DNA from: Gonium pectorale
Taxonomy: Eukaryota; Chlorophyta; Chlorophyceae; Chlamydomonadales; Volvocaceae
NCBI GenBank assembly: GCA_001584585.1
Contig: LSYV01000001.1
Coordinates: forward strand, 275,069 to 339,068
Direction: 5' to 3'
Length of the DNA stretch: 64,000 nt
Under the pieces are notes generated by a model that worked only from the letters and a program-made list of their open reading frames with translations, did no database searches and was not told the origin of the DNA. Shown one piece after another: positions 1 through 9,980 of the stretch (position 1 is the first letter of the stretch; the number at the start of each line of letters is the position of its first letter). Position numbers and translations under genes: made by a program.

Positions 1-499
1 GCTCGTAAACCGAGGAGGTCTGGGGTAATACATAGCATGCCCCTAGCAATATGGCAGCTCCATCCGTGAAGGCATCTTCGATGCGGATTCACAGCGACTC
101 ACACCCCATGGGTTCATTGGTCCGGGCTATCTCTCGGGCCGGGCTGCAACGCAGTATCTTAGGAAAACCGAGACCCCGCTACTGCGCCGCACTCCTGATC
201 GGGCGCGCCTGGTGGAGGCAAAATGGACGTACCCGGCCATGGAAAGTCACCTCTTAGCATGTTCGCAGCTGGGCGGAGCATGGGTTCTCAGTAGATAGTC
301 CTATGTCATGGTTTGATAGGCCTCGCACCGGACAAAGGCTATCAAATCTCCCACACGCGAAGACGTGCGCATTCCATAACAAAATGTGCACACCGAAGCC
401 CCCCCGGCCCTCCTAAGTGTCTTCACTGCCGCACTGCTTCGACGCCCCCAGGCTGGCGGTATCCATCTGCACGCGTAATGCAATGAAATCCTGGTATGG
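1..499. other. No recognisable gene
   Basis: Short open frames exist on both strands but none resembles a family I recognise, and none continues into the LINE fragment that begins near 500. It may be the decayed upstream part of that LINE or unrelated repeat DNA; the sequence alone does not decide. Confidence 0.4.
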
Positions 500-1160
500 G
501 GATGGTCTGCAACGCAACTAAATGCGAAGTGCTGGTCTTCAGAGGGAATAGCCGTGAAAGGAAACGGCTCCGGGCAGCCCCGTATGTCCTGTCTGTGCAA
601 CCAGCGGCTCAGGGTCTTGAATGACGACGAGACCGCGAAGTACCGGGGTTAACGTATGGATCCGGGCGACGCTTCACCCGGTGCACCGGCGAGCTCCTCA
701 AAGCTAGGGGGCGAGCAATGCATTCCCTACTTCACCTTTGTTGAGAGAACAAGATCTACGTGCCTAAGCTACGCCTGGACCACTTCTCGTCGTTGGTGGT
801 ACCTGTTTTCTCGTATGGAGCCCAGGCTTGGGGTCCGGACTTCATCAACGTGACGTTTGAGAGTGCTATGACAAACCCGATGGTTGAGGAGCAGAGTGCC
901 TACATGCGAGCCGTTGTCGGGGCACGATGTCCCACCAATACACTACTGTACCGGGAGTTAGCGCAACGACCACTGCAGTGCCATTGGGCTAAAATGGTCT
1001 TGAGCTTCTGGAACGTACTCTCGGAACGCCCGGGCACGCTGTGCAATCGAGCTTTCGTTGCAGACCTGAAGATGGCGATTGAGGAGGTGTGGCCGACTGT
1101 TGGTCGGCTGATGTACTGCGGTTTCTGGCTGACCCTGGAGTGAAGGCACCCGAGCAGCCC
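500..1160 (+). pseudogene. LINE reverse transcriptase C-terminal fragment
   Basis: This is a broken piece of the same non-LTR retrotransposon family found at 50,749-53,850. The open frame at 760-1143 shares long stretches with those copies, for example VAPVFSYGAQ-like and TNPMVEEQ motifs, FIN.. and LYRELAQRPLQ. Upstream, the matching residues (CNATKCEVLVF, RERKRLR) sit in other frames with stops, so the copy is frameshifted several times. The region corresponds to the part of the protein after the RT catalytic site, the thumb and linker before the C-terminal zinc motif. Homology fades after about 1,160 (a GVKAPE motif), shortly before gypsy-1 begins in the opposite orientation. It cannot encode a working protein. 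Confidence 0.8.
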
Positions 1161-1185
1161 GGTTATCTTCCATTTTGGGGATTCG

Positions 1186-1392
1186 TCAGGCCGCACGTTT
1201 CCCCTTACTCCGGAGGCCACGCAGCATCCACTCCTCTCCGTCGGGCATGTGACACACCTCGCACGAGTGGCTAGCATTGGGGCGCGCAAGGCGGGGATCA
1301 ACAACCTCATCTTTGATTGGCAAGTGGCAGGGCGCGCAGTGAATGACGTGTGCTTTCATTGTCTCACCGTCGCGACCCTCTAGGACAAGCAC
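1186..1392 (-). pseudogene. Truncated PHD finger at the Pol C-terminus
   Basis: The frame reads a CEVC pair followed by HMPDGEEWML, which matches the first half of a PHD finger (Cys-x2-Cys, acidic stretch, then the Met-Leu that normally precedes the third cysteine). The frame then departs from the pattern (RGLRSKGKR) and stops, so the second zinc pair is missing here. PHD fingers bind histone H3 tails; at the end of a retrotransposon Pol this would plausibly bias integration toward particular chromatin. A PHD second half of similar type occurs at about 45,735-45,830 in another element, which supports the reading. Preceding residues (HCAPCHLP) contain extra cysteines of unknown role. Confidence 0.55.
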
Positions 1393-1877
1393 TCCGCTTG
1401 TCCGCTAGGCCGCACCTCAACCACTCGCAAGATGTGGGGCTGAGCCTTGGGCTCCAGCGCGGTGCGGGCACTAGCATTGCGGTAGTACACATAATCGCCT
1501 ACCTCAAAACGACGGATCTTAGTATGGTAGCCGCCACCACGGAGGACGGCATACCTCAGCGTATCACGGTGCTGCGCAATAAGAGGATTCTCACCCGCAA
1601 TGGCCATGTTGCGACGCATAGCCTCGCCTCTCACGACGAGAGACTCGGCAGCAGCAGCCTCGGAGTCTAGGTCCAGATGGGACTCGAACCTTGGCTTAAT
1701 AGCAGGCGGGATGGTTGGCTGCACACCGTGCAGCAGATTGTACGGGCTGAACCCAGTGGCCCTTTGGGTGGAACAGTTCTAGCCAAGCATGATGTATGGG
1801 AGCTGCGCGTCCCACTCAATACCCTCCTGGCGTTGCACGGCCATCCTGCGAAGGGCACGCTTGCAGGTCTGCACCGA
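1393..1877 (-). pseudogene. Gypsy-1 integrase C-terminal region
   Basis: This continues the integrase after the catalytic core, in a frame shifted relative to it. The open frame at 1,380-1,724 contains FEVGDYVYYR followed by a basic, Pro-rich stretch and LRVVEVRPSG, the usual SH3-like pattern of gypsy integrase C-termini (a GD.V.. strand, then a strand carrying the target-DNA contacts). Upstream, residues equivalent to ERSVQTCKRALRR and a LPYIML segment can be read with one internal stop near 1,780. It leads directly into the PHD-finger half. Coding capacity is lost through the shift at the catalytic Glu and the stop. Confidence 0.65.
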
Positions 1878-2350
1878 CCGCTCCGCTCAGGCCATTGGCC
1901 TGAGGGTGTTTGGCGGAGGTTTGACGATGGTCAATAAGCGAATTGAGTAACAGCTGGCCGAATTCGCCCTTCCACTCACTGCCTTGGTCAGAGCAGACTT
2001 CGGCACAAGCTCCGTAGCGGCCAAATATGTGATGCTTAAACGCGAACGCGGTGTGAGCGGCCTCCTTATCAGGCAAGGGGATGAAAACGGCGTACTTGGA
2101 AAAGTGCTCTACACAAACCATGACGTACGTATTACCAGACGTCGTACGCGGGAACGGTCCGCACAGGTCTACGCCCCAGCGGTAGAACAGGCCGCGAATA
2201 GGCAACGGATGCATCTCCCCGGTTGGCGGGGCAAATAAAGCTAATGTTGACACGATCGCAAGCAGGACAATGTCGAACGACACTAGCCACGTCGCGGTGC
2301 ATGCCGTGCCACCAGTAGTGAGTCAGCAAAAGGGCTCGCGTGCGCAGTAC
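1878..2350 (-). pseudogene. Gypsy-1 integrase: zinc-binding and DDE core
   Basis: The N-terminal HHCC module lies at about 2,260-2,347 (H-D-K-T-G-H followed by CPAC). The core begins in another frame: YRWGVDLCGP gives the first Asp (about 2,169) and CSDQGSEW the second (about 1,989). HPQANGLS normally precedes the catalytic Glu in an ER pair; here one extra G shifts the frame exactly at that codon (about 1,878), giving SGAVGA instead. The integrase would insert the element cDNA into chromosomal DNA. Two frameshifts, one between the zinc module and the core and one at the Glu, make this copy inactive. Family assignment is secure from motif order and spacing. Confidence 0.85.
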
Positions 2351-2764
2351 ACCGAAGTGTCCCGTCTTATCATGCACCCGCTGGACAAGCGAGATGCGCT
2401 CAGGCGGGGTTGTAACGTGACGCACCTTGGAGTCACCCAAGATGCGGAAGAGCGTGCCACCCTGGAGGCGGTAATGGCGCGTGCGATGAACTACCCTACG
2501 CTGCTCAATGGCCGATATGCCGGGTACGTGAGACCCGTTGCGCAAGTAATGAAGTGAGGCCTCATCCTGCCAAATATCAGGCCAGCAATCAGCACCCTCG
2601 GGGAGCTCCTCACGCTCAGCTTGCGTGGCAGCGGCAAACACAACAGCCCACGGCTCACCGGCCTCGGGGCTGGTCAACGGAGCAGCAAGGCCCAGACCAG
2701 GGGACCCATCGCGGGCCGGCGGGCTCACAGCAGTGACGGCCGCCACCTTGGCTAAATTCACTTC

Positions 2765-4187
2765 TGACACGACGCGGCACACGGCAAGCACCATCTCGGT
2801 GCAAAAGGCATCAGGAGCAAGACCTATGGCGCGCAACCGCTTGTCAGGCGTCCAATCCGGGACTGCCGTAGCATTGGTCTGATAGCCCATGGCTCGCTCT
2901 CGCTCTGTGACGGTTGGGTTGAAGCTCCGTCTACACGGTCCAAAATGAGCGCCTCAAGGGGACGCACCTTCGGGCGGCTTAGTGGCGGAGCGGCGACCAG
3001 CGGCTTACCCACCACGTTGACCGGATCGTAGCCCTCACCCGATGACCATGAGCAGAAGGCGACGTCACGGTGCTCGTCAAGGACAGATTGGATAGAGCGC
3101 CCTTGCTCGCGCTGCGCGACATCGGCGACACAAGTGAGCTTAGGAAGGGGCGCTAGATTGGTCCAGTGACAAGAAAGCCTGTGCGCATGTGATTCGAAGC
3201 GCACGGCGGCAACAATGAAAGGCTCGCTAAGCGCGCGGATCACCTTGTCATGGGCGGCACAGGCGACGGGCCACACCGCACGCGGCTTCTCACAAACATA
3301 CATATGCGCGGGTTGCTTGCGCTGAATGCGCTGAAGGATTGACAGTACTCGCACGGCATGATCAGCAACGGACTCGTTAGGCAGCAGAGCGCCTGGGCGC
3401 TTGGCGACGTCATGCCAGCACCAGCTGGCGAACACAAACCACTGGGAGTTATCACAGGCGCCCGCGGCCAGGAGCGAAGCCTCGTCCACCTTTGTGAGGT
3501 CGCGTGGCAGGTCCAGCCAAACATGCCTATACGACTCTGGGGGCAAAATATCTGGGTAGCGGGCACTGAGCTGAGCCAAGCGGTATGAAATGACCTGAGC
3601 TGCCTCCGGGTCAGGCTCGGAGGACAAGTAACGGTTGACTTTAATTCCATTGCGAAGGACAGCCTCGAGTCCCGCGCACATGCCACCAAGGGGCTCATAC
3701 ACAGTAACACCTGAACTCAGTGCCTTAGTGAAGAATGCGCGAGAAAACGCCTGCTGAGCCGAAGAGGCACCTGGCGCCGTGCCCGTGAACACGTCAGGAT
3801 GCTTGCCCTTAGCGGCCCTCACCCATTCATTGGCCAGGCGGAGCAACTTCTGTCGGTCGGCACGGGCAGGGGACTCAGGCTCAGGGGGAAGCTCCAATGG
3901 GTCGTTAGGCAGCCCCAAGTTGCCGGACAACCAGGCATCAGGGCTTGGGCAGAATGCATCGGCAAGACTAGCAAGCGGCGCAGAGGAAGTGAGGGCCAGT
4001 TGGCACGGAGTGTGATCCAACTTAGCGCAGGCCAGAGCCGCCGCAGCCTTCTGTGCCTGGGCGACACTGTCCTCGTCCAGCCAGGCACCGGTATTGTCTG
4101 CACTGGAAGGCACTGGATTACGGGACAACAGGTCAGCGTTCTGTTGCTTAACACCAGGCCTGTGGATGACCTCAAAGTCGTACTTGG
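2765..4187 (-). pseudogene. Cytosine-C5 DNA methyltransferase-like domain inside Pol
   Basis: A 434-codon open frame (4,128-2,824) follows the RNase H tail in frame: NADLLSRNP at the start is the usual end of gypsy RNase H. Numbering from that start, residues 144-155 (YEPLGGMCAGLE) match methyltransferase motif I, EPDPEA at 171 motif II, FASWCWHD at 233-240 motif IV with the catalytic Cys237 but without the preceding Pro, YVCEKPR at 277-283 motif VI (normally ENV), and HRLSCHWTNL at 316-325 motif VIII, here of the DNMT3-like HR.R..W.NL form. A frameshift near 2,920 separates motif IX (TERERAMGY) and motif X (KRLRAIG.., to about 2,765), both readable in the integrase frame. The order I-II-IV-VI-VIII-IX-X is complete. 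The family transfers methyl groups from S-adenosylmethionine to cytosine C5. Loss of the Pro in motif IV and the shift suggest this copy is dead. It sits between RNase H and integrase. Confidence 0.75.
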
Positions 4188-4540
4188 AGGGTCAAGGCGA
4201 AACGCGCGTACTGCCCCGTGAGCCCGTCTGCACCCATCAGGTAGGTGAGAGGCTGGTGATCAGTAACCAAACGAAACTTAGGACCACCCAGCAAATGCGG
4301 CCTAAAGGTTTTGACGGCCCACACTGCCGCCAACATCTCTCTCTTATAGCTGCTGTAGTTGCGCTCATGTTTGTTCAACGAGCGGCTAATGCACGCACAC
4401 ATGTATTCATTGCCCTCATCGTCCCATTGCCCAAGTACGGCCCCTATGCCACGGTTGGAAACGTCCGTGTGCAAGACAAGGGGGCGCGAATAGTCTATCG
4501 GACGCAACACCACACCTTCCACTCAGAGCAAGAAGTCCGG
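4172..4540 (-). pseudogene. Gypsy-1 RNase H
   Basis: LRPIDYSRP then LHTDVSNRGIGAVLGQ gives the first catalytic Asp of gypsy RNase H. SRSLNKHERNYSSYKREMLA carries the Glu-bearing helix, and LVTDHQPLTYLM the next Asp. These are the standard motifs of RNase H next to a Ty3/gypsy RT. The domain degrades the RNA strand during reverse transcription. The frame opens just beyond the inserted element at 4,541 and shifts near 4,185, after which YDFEVIHRPG.KQQNADLLSR continues in the methyltransferase frame. Confidence 0.85.
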
Positions 4541-5098
4541 TGAATCGACCCCTTGCCACTCCCTCCCCCGTAACTCCACGGGAGCGGCCTGCCTCATGTG
4601 ACTGGCACAGCCCCAGCACACGCTACACTAATGTGTTTATGCTGATGAAAAGATAGCACATTCCGCGAAAGCGGGCCGGCGCTGCGTGCAAGGAAGGCCG
4701 CCTGATATTTCTGCGAACCCCTCCAAACCGCCACCAACTTGCAACGCCGACCCGAAGCCATACAGCCCTTGCCCTCGCCAACGCGGTGCCTCCATTCCCC
4801 AAGGCGCGGGCACTGTGTGCGAGTGTGCGCACAGAGCATCACGGCATTGCAGGCCCGCACCCTCTTTCGCGCTGCTCGGAACGTGGAGCTCTGGTTCATG
4901 AACCGGGGCCTTTTCGGTGTGTGACCCGAAACCAGCTCGGCCCGACGTTGGGGTCGGTTGCACAACGGTTGCCCACCGAAATGGAACAAGCGCAGGGGCG
5001 TTGGTTGCCACCGGGAGCAGGCATTGCCTAATGCGTAACAAAGCATAAGCAGCTTGGGTTCCTGGGAATGAGGGGCTTTAAGGGAAACTGACCACCAA
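4541..5098. mobile_element. ~0.55-kb insertion between RT and RNase H
   Basis: This segment breaks the Pol frame right after the RT tail (LHSQLCFIN) and ends just before RNase H. It resembles, at nucleotide level, the leader of the Tc1-like copies at about 48,816-49,370 and 55,644-56,150: shared landmarks are a GGCGCGGGCACTGTGTGC stretch, CCACCGAAATGG, a GGGAATGAGGGGC box and a GGGAAACTGACC end. It carries no gene of its own that I recognise; open frames on both strands look incidental. It is probably a non-autonomous relative of that transposon family. I could not define clean terminal inverted repeats or a target duplication. Confidence 0.6.
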
Positions 5099-6006
5099 CG
5101 AGTTGATGAAGCAAAGCTGCGAATGCAGCTCTGCCACGTTGCGGGGAGGCTGCAGAGCCAAGATGGCAGCAACCTTCGCGTGATGGGGACTGATGCCTTG
5201 GTCAGTGAGGGTGTGACCGAGATACTCAATTACATCGGCACCAAAGATGGACTTGTCAGGGTGGGCGCGGAGCCCAGCAGCATGCAACATGTCAAGCACG
5301 GCGGCCACATGCTGCACATGCTCCTGCGGAGTCTCACTAATGATCAAAACATCGTCGACAAACGAGACGGCACAATGCGTCAGCCCGGCCTTGCCTATCT
5401 CATAGTCCATCACGCGCTGGAACTTGGCGGAGGCGTTCTTCAGGCCGTACGGCATCCGGGTGTACATCATCAGCTTGGTGTCGACCCAGTACGCCGTCTT
5501 GGCCTGATCTGCAGCGTCGATGGGTATCTGCAGAGAGCCCCTGGCGCAGGTCAAGCTTAGAGAACACGCGTGCTTTGCCGCAGCGCTGGAATATGTCCTC
5601 GGGACGGTGCAAACCGTACTTATCCGCGCGCGTGTGGTTATTGACAGGCCGATAATCCTGGGCCATACGATGATCCGTCCATTGACCAGTATCAGGGCCC
5701 TTCTTGGCGGCAATCACAGGGTTAACAGCACACAGCGTCGGACCGTTGTGCTCAACGACAATGCCAGCTCGCGTCAGCTCGGCAGTCTTCTCAGCTATTA
5801 CTTCCCGTTCCTTAGGGGAGTAACGGCGCGGCGGCTGCACGACCGGCCGGGTGGTATCCAGATAGGGTAAACGGACCCTGATCGCCCGAGTACCCGGGTA
5901 ACTCTTTCATACTAAAAGCAAACGACTTGTGCTTGCGCAAGCGAACAGCGCTCTGCAGCATGGCAGACAGGGAGTCATTCATCACGTGACTATTACCCAT
6001 ATCCAT
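5099..6006 (-). pseudogene. Gypsy-1 reverse transcriptase
   Basis: The RT runs from SMKELPGYSGDQGPF and RRYSPKEREVIAEK at the N-terminus through DYRPVNNHT, SKLDLRQG and LQIPI, to MPYGLKNASAKFQR and the catalytic FVDDVLI (the YxDD box with Phe). ADVIEYLGHTLTDQGI and a VAELHSQLCFIN tail follow. All are diagnostic of Ty3/gypsy RT. The enzyme copies the element RNA into DNA. Frames shift near 5,860 and near 5,545, and the protein is cut by the inserted element at 5,098. The catalytic Asp pair is intact. Domain identity is very secure; activity of this copy is excluded by the breaks. Confidence 0.9.
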
Positions 6007-6009
6007 CCA

Positions 6010-6887
6010 CCGTCAGGGTCCTTTTGGTAGCGCTCATAACCCGTTGCCGCGGAGGCACCCTCGGGCGTGAACGAACCCACGGACGCAAGAGCCATACCGT
6101 GGCCAGTGACGCGGGCCCACGTGTTGTACTCTCCTGGCTCGAGCCCCTCCCACAGCCAGTCATCTGGGAATGATTGGGGCGGGCACTAACTTGGCGGGCG
6201 GTGACCTGCCTGGCGCAACAACATGCCGCCTGAAGTCATCAAGTGCGTGGATGCGCCGACGCCGTCGGGGCCTAGGAAGGTCCCCTGCATGGCGCCGGCT
6301 CCAGCAGTGAGGGATAATAACAAAAGGGATACTAACCCAAAAGACACAAAGGAAAACCAGGTCCTGCCGGGTGGGCGCGGCGGCGGGGCCGCTGCCCTGG
6401 GCCGGGAAACCGACTTGGGCGGTTTGCGCTTGCCCTTCCTGCGCTTGGGCGAAGCCGTGACTACCTGGCTTGGGCCCGCGCGGGTGAGGACCGTGCTGGC
6501 GTGCGTGACAAGGCAGTCTAGGGACCGCTCAACGGCGTGGGTTGCCCGCCGGAAGGGCTCGCACGCGTACGCCATGAGCAGCAGCAGCAGGTTGACGCAG
6601 CGCCGCACGACGGACCCCGTGCTCACGCCGGCGAACACCCACTGGTACCAAGAGACTCGCGGGCGCGTGGGCTCCTCGTCGCCCGGAGCACGCGCGGCAG
6701 CTTCGGTGTCGGTGCCTCCCGCCGCGCTCTTGTCGCCGTGGCGATGGCGCGGCGATGGCGCTTGGCACGCGTGCGGCGTCCTCCTCCGTACCCTGCGTGG
6801 GCTCGGGCTGCGCGGAAGCGGACTCGGCGGTGCATCCCCCCCCCCAGCTCGGGACCGGAGGGAGAGGAGCTGGTGACCGTGACGCAA
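6010..6887 (-). pseudogene. Hydrophobic and proline-rich region between protease and RT
   Basis: A 233-codon open frame contains a Pro/Arg-rich N-terminal half, a short hydrophobic run (VNLLLLLMAYA), a basic patch (KRRKGKRKPPK) and a clear membrane-like segment (WFSFVSFGLVSLLLLSL) near its C-terminus. After its stop, other frames read DDWLWEGLEPGEYNTW and SVGSFTPEGASAATGYERY, leading into the RT. Typical gypsy Pol has only a short linker here, so the extra ~290 codons are unusual. I do not recognise the segment as an envelope protein: there is no signal peptide or cysteine-rich ectodomain. It may be a chance consequence of GC-rich spacer sequence. Confidence 0.4.
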
Positions 6888-6959
6888 ACGGCGCGGGCCG
6901 AGCTCGTGGCAAGGGCCATGAGGTCACGAGGCGGCGGGCTCATGGGGATTGTGACCTTG

Positions 6960-7302
6960 TAGTCCGGGTGCTTGAGGAAATTGGGCCGGAAGTGCAGCAT
7001 GGGCGACGGGTACGTGTCGAGGCCATCGGCCAGCAGCTGCATCTGCTCATTGCCGACCAGGAACTGAAACAGGGTCGCCGGCACGTCCACGACCAGGGTG
7101 GTCGTCAGGCGCACGGTTACCTCGTGCGGCATGCCCGGCAGCAGCGTGAACCCTAGGCCCGTCGTGTCCAGCTCACCAGCTGGCCTCGCACCCTGCTGGC
7201 TACGGCGAGCGTTGAGGACAGGCGCGTAGCAGTGCTCCCGAATGGCAGGCTCTGGGATTGGGCAATCTCAGTGGGGAGCACATTAACGTCAGCGCCGTAG
7301 TC
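6960..7302 (-). pseudogene. Gypsy-1 aspartic protease (retropepsin-like)
   Basis: LRDYGADVNVLP at about 7,302 resembles the retropepsin active site D-S/T-G-A-x-x-N, with Tyr in place of Ser/Thr. A frame change near 7,150 leads to LPGMPHEVTVRL, LVVDVP, LFQFLVGNEQM (the ILG-like strand) and YPSPMLHFRP, the expected later strands of the fold. The protease would process Gag and Pol. The Tyr at the second active-site position is either damage or a lineage trait. Upstream it is fused in frame to gag. Confidence 0.6.
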
Positions 7303-9810
7303 CCGGAGGGACAGCGTCGAAGCAAAAGAGTTGTCCTGGAGGCGGATGCAGGCCGCCCTGTCCGGGAAGTAAAACAGCGACGCCTTGCGCTTCATGTACG
7401 TGGTCCCCTTAGCGTTGGCAAGCATAGCTAGGCTGCGCTTGTGCGTATTGAGCTGTGAGAGCGTGCGTGGCGGATCCCCCGCGATCCCGCTGACGGTATA
7501 CGGCATGCCGTCCGGCGTGTGCCACTGCGAGACCTTGCCCACCCGCGCACTTACGGCAGCGAAGGGTGTAGCAGCTGCCGGAGCCCCAGCGTCGCCCTTG
7601 CCGCCTGCGGAAGCGGCGAAGGGGGTTGCCGTTGCCAGGCCCTCGTTGCGTCGCGCCAAGCCTGCCGCGCCGCCGCCTGCGCTGGGCGGTGGCTCGTCCG
7701 GCGGCTCGCGCGGGAGCATCTGCAGGAGACGCTCAAGCGAAAGGCGCTTGCACGCCAGGAACTTGGTGGCAGCCTCTTCGCCCACGCCTGCCTGCAATTC
7801 AGAGGTCTTGATCGGGGGCTTAGCGGGCGCCACGGGCGCCCCCACGCTGTTGGACAGCGCGGGGCCCACCGAGACCGGCTGATGCGGGGGAGGCGGGTAC
7901 GCAGACCCCAACGGGCGGGGCTCAAACGACAGGGGCACGGCCTGCGCGCTGACCGTGGCGTGCGCGGCCTCGCACGCTGACAAGCCAGGCGCGGGGCTGG
8001 GCTCCGTGCTGCCACCGGTGCTCCGCCGTCGCTCGCGAAAGAGCGTGACGGGCGGGAGCGGGAGCAGGGAGCACGACGCGGGCACCAACCTGTTGACCGC
8101 CGTTATGACGCAGGCTGCCCGGGCGTCGTCTTCATCGTCTTCATAGTCGTCCTCGGTCACCGTGACGATGACGGCGGCGATCTTGCCGCGCTTGACTGCC
8201 TCAGCCTTGTTCTTCTCGAATGCGGCCACCAGGGCTTCCGACCTTGGCTTGTAGTCGGACGGTGCGAGCTCGGGGTGCAGGATAAAGCAGCGGTCCTTGG
8301 TGTGCTTGGGGTGCTTGCAGTACTCGCACCCCTGCGTTGCGGACGCGGACCCACCCCGCTGCCCACCCTGTGGCTTGCCTCTGTCCCCAGCCCTGCCACC
8401 GCCCTGCTTGACCGCCGACCCCGGTGGCTGCTGGCCGAGGGTCGACAGCAGCGCCGTAAGCGCCTGGACCAGCCCGCCCTCCCCCGCGTGCGCTACCTGC
8501 GCGGTCTTGATATCCTGCCGCGCCTGCAGCACTCGGCACTGGGAGGTGTCATGGCTGGTGTTGCTGCCGTGAACAGAGCAGTAATACTTGAACGTGGGGT
8601 TGTTGAACGTCTTGGCCCCCGAGCCGGCCTTGCCCTGCCTGATGGGCTTTGCCTGCGACGTGGAGGCGGACTGGGACGCTGGCGCCGCCTGGGCGGCGCT
8701 CGGATTCTTGGATGTCCACTCACGGCCCGCGGGCGTCATGTTATCCCAAATGGTATCGGCCTCCCCGGCCGTTTTGGCCAGGCGGGCGTACCACTCAGTG
8801 CGCGGCACCAGCATGAGCGACTTCCCCAACACCTCCCTCAGCGCAGGGTGGAGCCCCTCGAGAAACCGCTCCCCCACCTGGTAGCTGGTGACTTGGGGCG
8901 AAGGTGCTTCTAGAGGGTCAGCAGTGGGTCCTTGAACAGCGAGGGCGCCTGGCTGCCCTGCGTGGCCTCCGGGAACTCCTGCATGAGCTTGGCCTAGAGG
9001 GAGGACTGAAAGTGCTTCTCAAGCAGCGCGAGGTAGGACTCCAACAGCTGCTCTCCCGACAGGACCTCTGCGCCCTCTGCCACGTTCGCACCCGGAACCG
9101 CCACCCCGTACTTAGCCGCAGCCTCAGACATGAGGGTGTCCTTGTGGGCGCTGTACCACGTCTCATGCGAGCTGTGCGGGGTGGGCGATGCATCCAGCAC
9201 CATCTTGACCTGTCCTGCCGTGAGGGCACCCTTATTGCGGAGCACAAACTCAGTCACACAAATTGAGCGGAGAGAGTGGGCATACTTGTTTACCCCCGCT
9301 GATTCGAAGGGCTCAAGCGTGGGCACGCGTGACGTGTACGTACCGTCTATCTCGTCGTCGCTCTCAACAGTTGCGCCTGCTGCGGCGGATTGGACTGGCA
9401 GCTGGGGGCGCGGCTTTTCTATGTGATGCAGAAACCTAGTCCACACAGAAAGGGCACTTACGTGCGCTGCCCCAGGTGCCCCACCACTAGCGTGAGACGC
9501 AGACCCTAGAGACTCGTTTGGCTGGCTAGCAGTATCAGCGCTCTCAGTTGAAGGGTGCGGCCCTGACGCGGCACCTACGAGCGATGAAGGCTCGGAAACC
9601 TCTGCAGACCCGCTAGCGGATGTACGTCGAGACAGCTTTGCGGCCGCTCTGCTAACCTCCGCTGTGTCACGAACCTGGCTAGACCTTAAGTGCGGTGCAG
9701 TCGCTGCCCTTGGCTGCGAACGCCGAACGAACGGGGGCAGGGGCGGGCCAGAAGACGGATCCAGCGCCTTTACACCACACTGCGGCGGTCCAGCAACTCG
9801 CGGCGGAAGC
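7303..9810 (-). pseudogene. Gypsy-1 Gag with zinc knuckle
   Basis: The open frame from about 9,810 contains a Ser/Ala/Pro-rich head, then a capsid-like helical region (SICVTEFVLRNKG, WYSAHKDTLMSEAAAKYG, LLESYLALLEKHF). A stop at 8,994 and a frame change interrupt it; it resumes as ERFLEGLHPALREVLGKS and EWYARLAK. Residues further on form YYCSVHG..SHDTSQC (about 8,536-8,580) and a canonical CX2CX4HX4C knuckle CEYCKHPKHTKDRC (8,287-8,328), which binds RNA during packaging. An Asp/Glu patch and a long Pro/Ala-rich linker lead to the protease. The copy at 41.9-42.4 kb lacks the 8,994 stop, so that stop is recent damage. The upstream start is not clear: no ATG is in frame between 9,446 and the stop near 9,815. 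Confidence 0.75.
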
Positions 9811-9980
9811 GAAGTCAGAAGTGAGCACTACCAGACAATGAGCGTTTCAAGACTACGGGCAGTAGTGAGCCATGCACCAACAGGGCGCCTCAACACCTAG
9901 GCACACTCTCTGGACAAGAAGGCCGCAACGGGGCCTCAGCCTGCCAAACGGGCCAGGCAACACGAGCGACCACGGGCCCG

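Noticed and set aside
6186..6887. Envelope gene of an errantivirus-type element
   Set aside because: It lies between protease and RT, not after integrase, and has no signal peptide, furin-like site or cysteine pattern.
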